Assembly (NCBI GenBank): GCA_025454075.1
Contig: JALOPD010000001.1
Location: 1 to 54,497, forward strand
Length of the DNA: 54,497 bases
Direction: 5' to 3'
DNA from: Desulfobacterales bacterium
GTDB taxonomy: Bacteria > Desulfobacterota > Desulfobacteria > Desulfobacterales > UBA2174_A
The first letter of the stretch is position 1, and each line of letters starts with the position of its first letter. The notes under the pieces were generated by a model, which saw nothing but the letters and a program-made list of their open reading frames with translations, was not told the DNA's origin and did no database searches. A program made the position numbers and the translations under genes. Below are positions 48,352 to 54,497 of this stretch, piece after piece.

Positions 48352-49692
48352 ATGAATTACCACCAGCCGTATTGGAACCCTATTCTGGAAACGCTTCCCC
48401 CGGAGGCGCTGCGGCAACTTCAGCTGAAGAAGTTCCAACGCATATTTCGCTGGGCGTACACTCATTCGAAATTTCACCGTGCGCTTTACCGGTCGGCGGG
48501 CATCGCACCGGAGGACATCCGCACGCTGGAGGACATCCGCCGGGTGCCCACCGTGGAGAAAGCCATGATGCGGCAGGTCCAGGGCAAGGACCCCTATCCG
48601 TACGGGGATGCCTTGTGCGTGCCCCTGGACGACGTGACGGTCTTCCGGCAGACCAGCGGCACCACCGGCCAGCCGGTTTACCAGCCGGACACCTGGCAGG
48701 ACTGGGAGTGGTGGGCCGAGTGCTGGTGCTACATCCTCTGGTCCCAGGGCTACCGGCCCAGCGACCGGGTTTTCATCCCGTTCGGCTACAACGTGTTCGT
48801 CGCTTTCTGGGCCGGCCACTACGCCGCCGAAAAGCTCGGTTGCGAAGTGGTCCCCGGCGGGGTGCTGGACACCAAGGCCCGCATCCTCAAAATCCAGGAG
48901 CTCAAGGCCACCGCCATGATGGGGACGCCGACCTACCTTCTCGGCATGGCGGAGACGGCCCGATTGAAGATGGGCATCGACCCGTCCCGGCTCGGCGTCG
49001 ACAAGATCACCTGCGCCGGCGAATGCGGGGCCAGCATCCCCAGCACCAAGCGGCGCCTGGAGGAGGCCTGGGGCGCCAAGGTCTACGATCATGCCGGGGC
49101 CACCGAAATCGGCGCCTGGTCTTACGAATGCGCGGCGCAGCCCGGGGGGCTGCACGTGAACGAGGCCATGTTCCTGGTGGAGATCATCGACCCCGAGTCC
49201 GGAGAAACCATCGAGGCGCCGGGCCGCAGGGGCAAGATGGTCATCACGGCCTTCGACCGCCAGGCGCAGCCCTGCGTGCGCTTTGACTCGAAGGACGTGA
49301 TCGAGTGGTCCGACGAGCCCTGCCCGTGCGGTCGGTCCTTTCGGGTGATCCGGGGCGGGGTGGTGGGCCGGGCCGATGACATCACGAAAGTAAAAGGCGT
49401 GCTGCTCGCACCGTCCGCCATCGAGGAGGTCGTGCGCGGCATCAAGGGGCTGGGGGACGAGTACGAGGTGGTCGTGGACAAGACCGGCGACGCCGAGACA
49501 ATACGGCTCAGGGTGGAGGTTCTGCCCGAGGCCCGGGATCAATGCACCTTCATCCAGTCCGAGTTGCAGGACCAGCTGCGTCTGAAAACCAACCTGCGCT
49601 ACGACCTAGAAATCTGCGGCTGCGGAACCCTGCCGCGCTACGAGGTCAAGGCCAAGCGCTTCAAGGACTTGCGGAGCAAGAAAACGGAATAA
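48352..49692 (+). CDS. PaaK-like phenylacetate-CoA ligase / AMP-binding enzyme
   Basis: 446 residues. Adenylate-forming aryl-acid:CoA ligase: FRQTSGTTGQPVYQP (ATP P-loop), CAGECGASIPSTKRRLEEAWG, YDHAGATEIGAWSYECAA, GRRGKMVITAFDRQAQP, VRFDSKDVIEW, DEPCPCGRSFRVIRGGVVGRADD (residues about 322-345) and a C-terminal AMP-binding cap with KVKGVLLAPSAIEEVV. Activates phenylacetate or another aromatic/organic acid to its CoA thioester in anaerobic aromatic degradation. Starts an apparent run with the small helical protein and receiver downstream. Confidence 0.9.
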   Translation: MNYHQPYWNPILETLPPEALRQLQLKKFQRIFRWAYTHSKFHRALYRSAGIAPEDIRTLEDIRRVPTVEKAMMRQVQGKDPYPYGDALCVPLDDVTVFRQTSGTTGQPVYQPDTWQDWEWWAECWCYILWSQGYRPSDRVFIPFGYNVFVAFWAGHYAAEKLGCEVVPGGVLDTKARILKIQELKATAMMGTPTYLLGMAETARLKMGIDPSRLGVDKITCAGECGASIPSTKRRLEEAWGAKVYDHAGATEIGAWSYECAAQPGGLHVNEAMFLVEIIDPESGETIEAPGRRGKMVITAFDRQAQPCVRFDSKDVIEWSDEPCPCGRSFRVIRGGVVGRADDITKVKGVLLAPSAIEEVVRGIKGLGDEYEVVVDKTGDAETIRLRVEVLPEARDQCTFIQSELQDQLRLKTNLRYDLEICGCGTLPRYEVKAKRFKDLRSKKTE

Positions 49693-49709
49693 TCTTCGGG
49701 AAGGAATTT

Positions 49710-49934
49710 ATGCAGCCCGCTATCGACATGGACAACCTGAACCTGAACATCCGGTCCGCCCGCAAGGCCGTCGAGGAGCTCAAGCGCCTGGGCGAGAATT
49801 TTCCCGCGGTGGCCAGAAACGCAGAGCGCATGCTGGCCAGCCTCAAGATGCTCGAAATCAACGTTTCCGATTATTTATGGGCGCCCGCCGAGGCGGGCAC
49901 TCATAAAAAAAGCAGGGAGGGAAAAACCGCATGA
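49710..49934 (+). CDS. Small helical protein of unknown function
   Basis: 74 residues from ATG 49710 (GGGAAGGA upstream). Helical and charged (LNIRSARKAVEELKRLGENFPAVARNAERMLAS from residue 10 to 42), with no recognised domain. The last ~15 codons lie in a strong hairpin (49874-49907), suggesting an intergenic repeat fused to the end. It overlaps the receiver gene by 4 bp (ATGA), so the two are probably functionally linked. Confidence 0.65.
   Translation: MQPAIDMDNLNLNIRSARKAVEELKRLGENFPAVARNAERMLASLKMLEINVSDYLWAPAEAGTHKKSREGKTA
49874..49907. repeat. Hairpin at the 3' end of the small helical gene
   Basis: TTTATGGGCGCCCGCC (49874-49889) pairs with GGCGGGCACTCATAAA (49892-49907), 14 of 16 positions, two-base loop. 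It lies inside the coding region and resembles small intergenic palindromes of the REP kind. Confidence 0.6.
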
Positions 49935-50419
49935 CCGAGTCGATTCTGAATGGCAAACGGGTTCTGGCCGTCGACGACGAGCCGGACGTGCTGGAGTCCC
50001 TCGAGGAACTGGTGCTGGCCGATGCGCCCCAGTGCCGGATCGAGAAAGCCGGCACCTACGAGGAGGCCGTCCAACGGCTGGAGAACAACGCCTACGACCT
50101 GGTCGTTCTCGACATCATGGGGGTGCGCGGCTTCGACCTGTTGGAAGCGGCCGTCAAGCGCCATTTCCGGGTGGCGATGCTCACGGCGCACTCCCTCACC
50201 CCCGAGGCGCTCAAGCGCTCCTACGACATGAAGGCCTATGCGTTTCTGCCGAAGGAGAAGCTGGCCGATATCGTGCCCTTCCTGGAAGACGTGCTGAAAT
50301 ACGATTATGCCACCGGCTGGAAGCGGCTGCTGCAGAAGCTGCACGGCTTTTTCAGCGACCGCTTCGTGTCGGACTGGGAGAAGAAGACCGGGCTGGACTG
50401 GAAAGAGTGGTCCAAATAG
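49931..50419 (+). CDS. Single-domain response regulator with short C-terminal tail
   Basis: 162 residues. Receiver: VLAVDDEPDVLESLEELVLA, YDLVVLDIMGVRGFDLL (phospho-Asp), MLTAHSLTPEAL, AYAFLPKEKLADI (Lys). The C-terminal ~35 residues (LQKLHGFFSDRFVSDWEKKTGLDWKEW) form a short helix tail without a DNA-binding or enzymatic domain. Coupled to the small helical protein upstream; no kinase is adjacent. Confidence 0.88.
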   Translation: MTESILNGKRVLAVDDEPDVLESLEELVLADAPQCRIEKAGTYEEAVQRLENNAYDLVVLDIMGVRGFDLLEAAVKRHFRVAMLTAHSLTPEALKRSYDMKAYAFLPKEKLADIVPFLEDVLKYDYATGWKRLLQKLHGFFSDRFVSDWEKKTGLDWKEWSK

Positions 50420-50450
50420 AATTGTCACCCCGCAGGGCGGGGTGACAATT
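50420..50450. terminator. Hairpin 1 between receiver gene and dctM
   Basis: AATTGTCACCCCGC (50420-50433) and its exact complement at 50437-50450, loop of 3. Starts right at the receiver gene stop. Stable, but with few T after it. Confidence 0.7.
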
Positions 50451-50459
50451 CTAATATAT

Positions 50460-50492
50460 AAAACACCGTCCCGCTGTGCGGGACGGTGTTTT
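50460..50492. terminator. Bidirectional terminator between receiver gene and dctM
   Basis: AAAACACCGTCCCGC (50460-50474) and GCGGGACGGTGTTTT (50478-50492), perfect 15-bp stem, loop TGT, with A-run on one side and T-run on the other, so it can terminate either strand. The minus-strand dctM stop codon (50491-50493) overlaps the stem. Confidence 0.85.
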
Positions 50493-51792
50493 ATTTCATG
50501 AGGAGGTCGGGGAGGAAGGTGCAGATCGACGGGAACAGGAACAGCAGGACGGCGCAGAACAGGATGCTGAGCAGAAACGGGTAGACGCCGCTGTAGATGA
50601 CGCTGAACGGAACCTTGGTGATGTTCCTCACCACGAACACATTGATGGCCACCGGCGGGATGACCACGCCGACCATGACGGTCAGGGCGATGATCATCCC
50701 GAACCACATCGGGTTGAACCCGAGCTTGATGATGACCGGGTAGAAGATCGGTGTGGCCAGCACCATGAAGGCCAAATCGTCTATAAACGACCCGCCCAGC
50801 AGATAAATGATCGAAATCATCACCATGATGATGTAACGGTCGAAGGGCAGCGACCCCACCCAGTCGGCCGTGATCATGGGGATCTTGGTCACCGCCAGGA
50901 AATGTCCCAGGATGACCGAACCGGCGATGAGCATCAGCACCATGCAGGCCGTGCGCAGGGATTCAGCCACCGACTTGATGTAGCCCCGGAAGTTCAAGTC
51001 GCGCTTGAGGATGGACAAAAGAAGAACGGCGAAGGTTCCCACGCTGCCGGCCTCGGTAGGCGTGAAAAACCCCTGCATCAGGCCCCCGATCACCAGAAGG
51101 AAAATGACCAGGATCCACAGCACCTCGGGCAGCGAGGCCATGCGCTCCTTCCACGTGGATTTTTGCCCTTTGGGCCCCAGCGCCGGGTTGATCCGGCACC
51201 AGCCGTAGATGATGCAGATGAAGAACAGGGCGACGATCAGTCCCGGGACCAGGCCCGCCAGGAAAAGCTTCCCGATCGATTGCTCCGTGATGATGCCGAA
51301 GACGATCAGCGTCACGCTGGGCGGGATCAGGATGCCCAGGGTGCCCACCGTGGCCACGATCCCGGTGGAAAGCTTCTTGTCGTAGCCGTAGTGGTCCATC
51401 TCCGGCACGGCGACGCTGGCGAAGGTGGCGGCCGTTGCCGGCGAGGAGCCGCAGATCGCCTTGAAGGCCGTGGCCCCGGCCACGGTCGCCATGGCCAGAC
51501 CGCCGGGGATGTGGCCGATGAACGTGTAGGCGGCCGCATACAGCCGCTTGGCGATGCCGGCGTTGAAGGCGATTTGGCCCATGAGGATGAAAAGCGGGAT
51601 GACCGTGAAACCGTAGGAGGACAATACGTCGAAAAAGTCCTTGGCCAGCAGGTTCAGGCCGGCTTTCCAGGAAACGATGTAGCTGAACCCCAGGAACCCC
51701 ACCAGGGCCATGGCGAACCCGAGCTCGATGCCCGTCAGGAACAGCAGCAGGACCGCCCCGAGACCGACCAACCCGGCCGTTACCTCACTCAT
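50491..51792 (-). CDS. dctM: TRAP transporter large permease subunit (DctM), operon 2
   Basis: 433 residues, about 12 helices, DctM family: GIELGFAMALVGFLGF, PLFILMGQIAFNAGIAKRLYAAA, PGGLAMATVAGATAFKAICGSSPATAATFASVAVPEM (about residues 90-126), GTLGILIPPSVTLIVFG, FFTPTEAGSVGTFAVL and GVVIPPVAINVFVVRNI. Overlaps dctQ by 8 bp. Its substrate probably differs from operon 1, whose DctP has a different sequence. Confidence 0.93.
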   Translation of the reverse strand: MSEVTAGLVGLGAVLLLFLTGIELGFAMALVGFLGFSYIVSWKAGLNLLAKDFFDVLSSYGFTVIPLFILMGQIAFNAGIAKRLYAAAYTFIGHIPGGLAMATVAGATAFKAICGSSPATAATFASVAVPEMDHYGYDKKLSTGIVATVGTLGILIPPSVTLIVFGIITEQSIGKLFLAGLVPGLIVALFFICIIYGWCRINPALGPKGQKSTWKERMASLPEVLWILVIFLLVIGGLMQGFFTPTEAGSVGTFAVLLLSILKRDLNFRGYIKSVAESLRTACMVLMLIAGSVILGHFLAVTKIPMITADWVGSLPFDRYIIMVMISIIYLLGGSFIDDLAFMVLATPIFYPVIIKLGFNPMWFGMIIALTVMVGVVIPPVAINVFVVRNITKVPFSVIYSGVYPFLLSILFCAVLLFLFPSICTFLPDLLMK

Positions 51793-52267
51793 AGCTCCCC
51801 CTGAAGATCTTCACGATGTCCGCCAGCAGGACCAGACACTGCACGAAGCAGGAAACGGCGACCCCGTAGGCGACGGGGTAAAAGGGGAGCTGCAGGGTGA
51901 GCGACACCTCGCCCGATTGCTGCAGGTCCAAGCCCACCTTGATGAGGTTCCATCCAATGAGGAAAAACAATCCGATCCCCATGCAGCGGGTGGTCAGGTT
52001 GAAAACCGACCGTACGGCTTGGGGCAGCTTGCCGGTGAAAAAATCGACGTAGATGTGCCCCCTCAGCCAGGAGGTCAGCGGGATGGCGAACCCGACGACG
52101 ATGGCCCCGGAAAACGCCACCAGCTCATAGGTCCCGACGATCGGCCGCCGGAAGGAGCGCAGGATGACATCGAGGACCGTCAACAACATGATGAAGGTGA
52201 TCGCGATGCCGGCGATGACATTGATGCCGCGGCTCACCCGGCCGACGCTGTTCAACAACCATTCCAC
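51785..52267 (-). CDS. dctQ: TRAP transporter small permease subunit (DctQ), operon 2
   Basis: 160 residues, four membrane helices: GINVIAGIAITFIMLLTVLDVILRSF early, GTYELVAFSGAIVVGFAIPLTSWLRGHIYVDF (about residues 48-80). GTG 52267 is preferred over the further upstream ATG because GGAAGGAG lies 5 nt before it. Sits between dctP and dctM as usual. Confidence 0.85.
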   Translation of the reverse strand: MEWLLNSVGRVSRGINVIAGIAITFIMLLTVLDVILRSFRRPIVGTYELVAFSGAIVVGFAIPLTSWLRGHIYVDFFTGKLPQAVRSVFNLTTRCMGIGLFFLIGWNLIKVGLDLQQSGEVSLTLQLPFYPVAYGVAVSCFVQCLVLLADIVKIFRGSYE

Positions 52268-52347
52268 GGCGGCTCCTTCCCGTCCAGGTTCGCTGAAACG
52301 CAAAAATAGGGGAAGGGGTGTCCGCGTCCGCCTTCCCCTTGGGCAGC

Positions 52348-53373
52348 CTACTGAAGCCTTTTCAGTTCTTCCAGGCAGAAGGCGAGCGTTTGATCACCCG
52401 GAAGATTCTTGGCCTTCATGTTGGCCACGTATTCATCCAGGATCGGCCGGACCAGCTTGGCCCATTTCTCGTCTTCTTCCCTGGAAAGAGCGATGATCTG
52501 GTTGCCCTGGGCGAGGGTGAACTCGCGGCCTTCCTTGTCGATCTCATCCCAGCCCTTGCCGGTCTTCTCGATCCATTCGGCGTTGACGGTTTCGATCACT
52601 TTCTGGACGTCCGGGGGCAGGGATTTCCACTTGTCCTTGTTCATGACCACGAAAAAGCCGGTGCTGTAGGCCGAGCCGAAGTTCTCCGTGGTGGACTTGA
52701 TTACCTCTCCGAGTTTCCACCCTTTAAGGGATTCGATGGGGTTCACCCCTCCCTCGGCTACGCCTTTCTGCAGGGCGTCGTAGCGTTCAGGCATGGGCAT
52801 GGCCACGGGGGTCGCACCCAGGGCGCCCACCACCTTGGCGCTCAGGCCGTGGCAGACGATTTTCATGCCTTTCAAGTCGTCGAGGTTTTTAACGGGTTTC
52901 TTGGTGTGAAGGATCCCGGGCCCGTGGGCGTGCAAGTACATGACCTGCACGTCGTTGAACTCCTGCGGTTTGAACTTCGCGTAGTAGGCGTTGATGAGCT
53001 TGGTAGCGGCCAGGCCGTTCTTGTAACCCAGGGGCAGGTCGATGACCTCGGAGAGCGGGAACCTGCCCCGGGTGTAGCCGAGCACCGACATGCCGATGTC
53101 GGAGATGCCTTTCACCACCCCGTCGTAGCACTTGTCGGCGGGAGTCAGTGTGCCTCCGGCGAACATGGTGATCTTGACGGCGCCGTTGGTGCGCTTTTCA
53201 ACCTCCTGCGCCCACTCGGTGGCAAGCACCGTGTTTTTGTGGGGGGCGGGAAAGAAAATGGAGTAGTTGAGCTTGATGGGGTCTGCCGCCTGAACCCCGC
53301 CGGGGATCCCGAAAAACAGAACCCCGATGAACGCTGCCGCCAGAGTCGAACACACGAGTTGCCCCTTTTTCAT
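52348..53373 (-). CDS. dctP: TRAP transporter substrate-binding protein (DctP), operon 2
   Basis: 341 residues with signal peptide (LVCSTLAAAFIGVLFFGIPG, ending VQAA). DctP motifs: LNYSIFFPAPHKNTVLATEW, VKITMFAGGTLTPADKCYDG, SDIGMSVLGYTRGRFPLSEV, LDDLKGMKIVCHGLSAKVV, PMPERYDALQKGVAEGG and FFVVMNKDKWKSLP. ATG 53373 has GGAGGGAAACG upstream. Ligand unknown; the binding-site segment differs from the operon 1 DctP. Confidence 0.92.
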   Translation of the reverse strand: MKKGQLVCSTLAAAFIGVLFFGIPGGVQAADPIKLNYSIFFPAPHKNTVLATEWAQEVEKRTNGAVKITMFAGGTLTPADKCYDGVVKGISDIGMSVLGYTRGRFPLSEVIDLPLGYKNGLAATKLINAYYAKFKPQEFNDVQVMYLHAHGPGILHTKKPVKNLDDLKGMKIVCHGLSAKVVGALGATPVAMPMPERYDALQKGVAEGGVNPIESLKGWKLGEVIKSTTENFGSAYSTGFFVVMNKDKWKSLPPDVQKVIETVNAEWIEKTGKGWDEIDKEGREFTLAQGNQIIALSREEDEKWAKLVRPILDEYVANMKAKNLPGDQTLAFCLEELKRLQ

Positions 53374-53678
53374 CGTTTCCCTCCTGTCGGTGGTGCCGGG
53401 TTTGAGTGGGGTGGTGCCTGCTGACGCCAATTCAGAGTTTATAACTCTACTAATTCAATGTCGGTGCCTCTGTCAATTAAAATGTAACTGCATTGTAGCT
53501 ATAAAGGCGGCCGTATGATCCGTGTCGGCAATAAACGCAAAACGCATAGAATCGAATGAACTAAAATTTTTTGTTGACATGGTTTCGGATTTGTGTATTT
53601 GTGTCTGCAACAAAGAGTGCAAAAAAATAATTTTGCAACTTAACGTTTAAAAACACCCCGAAAGGAGGCGGAAGAACC
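53374..53678. promoter_or_regulatory. Divergent promoter region (dctP operon 2 / family-5 SBP)
   Basis: About 305 AT-rich bases. For the plus strand: TTGACA (53574-53579) and TATTTG (53596-53601), spacer 16. Downstream is a perfect inverted repeat TGCAAAA-N6-TTTTGCA (53618-53637), a candidate operator near the transcription start, and AAAGGAGGCGGAAG as ribosome-binding site before ATG 53679. Confidence 0.5.
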
Positions 53679-54497
53679 ATGCGACGTTCGATGATGATGT
53701 CCAAGGTCCTTTTTTTGGCGGCGCTGGTGTTGTCGGTCATCGGCTGGCAGGAAGCGGCGGCCCAACCCAAACAATTGGCTTTTACTCTGGACGCGCCGCC
53801 CTATCGTCAACTGGAAGCCCAGGCGATCGCCGAGCAATTGAAAAAAATCGGCATTCAGGCCGAGGCGAGAATCTGGGAAAAGATCGTTTTGCGGGATCAA
53901 GTCGCCTCGGGGGATAGAAACGCCTATCTGACCGATTGGGGCAGCGCCTATTTTGACCCATTCGATCTCGGCGAGCCCAAGCTGACCACCGGCGGCCGGG
54001 GCAATTTCTCCTTTTATGCGAACACGAAAGTGGATGAATGGCTGAAAACGGCCTCGAACTCGGCCGACAACGCGGCCCGCAAAGAGGCTTACTTCAAAGT
54101 CCAAAAGACGGTGTTCGATGAAGCCCCGTGGATTTTCGGGTATTGCCTGCAGAATATCGAAGCCGCCGGCGCAGAGGTCGAGAACTGGGCCCCCGCCATG
54201 GACAACCGCGTCAACCTCCACGACGTGAAACTCAAAAAGGGCGACACGATCATTGTGGGTATGAACGTGAACGCCTTTGTCACGCTGGATCCGGCCATGC
54301 ACCGCGACCGGGACACCGAAACCGTAATCCGCAACATGTTCGACGGACTCGTGACCCGCACGAACGGGGCGGATGTCGTACCGGAACTGGCGGAGGGCTG
54401 GGAAGAGGTAAATCCCACGACCTATGTCTTCACCCTGCGTTCCGGTGTGAAGTTTCACAACGGCGACCCGCTGACGGCCGATGATGTCGTCTTTACG
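53679..54497 (+). CDS. Family-5 (DppA/OppA-like) ABC substrate-binding protein, permuted N-terminus, 3' partial
   Basis: At least 273 residues; the frame is open to the window end. Signal peptide (KVLFLAALVLSVIGWQEAAAQ). Residues about 30-180 look like the C-terminal lobe of an SBP_bac_5 protein: AQAIAEQLKKIGIQAEARIW, LTDWGSAYFDPFDL, EAPWIFGYCLQNIEA, NRVNLHDVKLKKGD. From about residue 190 a normal SBP_bac_5 N-terminus begins: IIVGMNVNAFVTLDPAM, NMFDGLVTRT, VVPELAEGWEEVNPTTYVFT, LRSGVKFHNGDPLTADDVVF. So a C-lobe fragment precedes a second, apparently complete domain. These proteins bind peptides, nickel or other solutes in the periplasm. The ligand is unknown and the permease genes would be beyond the edge. 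Confidence 0.85.
   Translation, partial: MRRSMMMSKVLFLAALVLSVIGWQEAAAQPKQLAFTLDAPPYRQLEAQAIAEQLKKIGIQAEARIWEKIVLRDQVASGDRNAYLTDWGSAYFDPFDLGEPKLTTGGRGNFSFYANTKVDEWLKTASNSADNAARKEAYFKVQKTVFDEAPWIFGYCLQNIEAAGAEVENWAPAMDNRVNLHDVKLKKGDTIIVGMNVNAFVTLDPAMHRDRDTETVIRNMFDGLVTRTNGADVVPELAEGWEEVNPTTYVFTLRSGVKFHNGDPLTADDVVFT

Overview
The window is high-GC chromosomal DNA from what looks like a strictly anaerobic member of the Desulfobacterota (old Deltaproteobacteria; sulfate-reducing or syntrophic lineages). The indicators are an HdrA/MvhD/MetV/MetF methyl-branch Wood-Ljungdahl block with a selenocysteine codon in mvhD, large acyl-CoA dehydrogenases beside an ETF and its membrane FeS oxidoreductase, DctPQM TRAP transporters, and an orphan-SBP/histidine-kinase module. 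The assignment is an inference from gene content; there is no rRNA or taxonomic marker here. No tRNA, rRNA, CRISPR array or intact insertion sequence was recognised.

Region by region. (1) 1-3.5 kb: hdrA (5' truncated, with an internal deletion/frameshift), mvhD with an in-frame UGA and a SECIS-like hairpin, metV and metF. This is an electron-confurcating methylene-tetrahydrofolate reductase module. (2) 3.6-10.8 kb: a FadR-like TetR regulator, a long acyl-CoA dehydrogenase (also broken by an internal deletion), a membrane FeS oxidoreductase, etfB, etfA and ridA. Three copies of a palindrome of form TGAAY-N4-RTTCA lie at the regulator's promoter and inside the promoter before the FeS oxidoreductase, suggesting one acyl-CoA-responsive beta-oxidation regulon. 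(3) 10.9-11.8 kb: a DHH phosphoesterase. (4) 12.3-19.4 kb, visibly lower in GC: a Tat-exported metallo-beta-lactamase-fold protein, then two paralogous PF04392-type substrate-binding proteins flanking a Cache/HAMP/GAF histidine kinase, a stand-alone receiver and a receiver-SpoIIE phosphatase. No ABC permease or ATPase is present. (5) 19.5-21.3 kb (minus strand): three envelope proteins.

(6) 21.6-28.7 kb: a helical repeat protein, an acyl-CoA dehydrogenase with a fused rubredoxin-like domain, an EamA transporter, and a PEP-utilising enzyme surrounded by three small FMN-binding split-barrel proteins. (7) 28.9-38.5 kb: a DUF523-DUF1722 (YbgA-like) protein, a GldA-like dehydrogenase, an SDR-DUF2867 protein, a SRPBCC protein, an octaheme HAO-like cytochrome c, a class II photolyase, an FeS-type photolyase and a DUF457 membrane hydrolase. 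This resembles a photorepair cluster with an unexpected multiheme cytochrome inside it. (8) 38.5-40.5 kb: a MITE-like inverted-repeat element and an MFS transporter. (9) 40.9-44.9 kb, AT-richer: a TRAP operon ending in a DUF6282-type amidohydrolase-like gene. (10) 45.6-50.4 kb: NAD kinase, a YajD-like HNH protein, a coiled-coil protein of unknown function, a PaaK-like CoA ligase, a small helical protein and a receiver-only regulator. (11) 50.5-54.5 kb: a second TRAP operon and, divergently, a family-5 substrate-binding protein of unusual permuted architecture that runs off the end.

The observations most worth following are the selenocysteine MvhD, the orphan-SBP signalling island, the permuted SBP, the octaheme cytochrome embedded in the photolyase cluster, the TetR operator set, and the dispersed MITE-like repeat.
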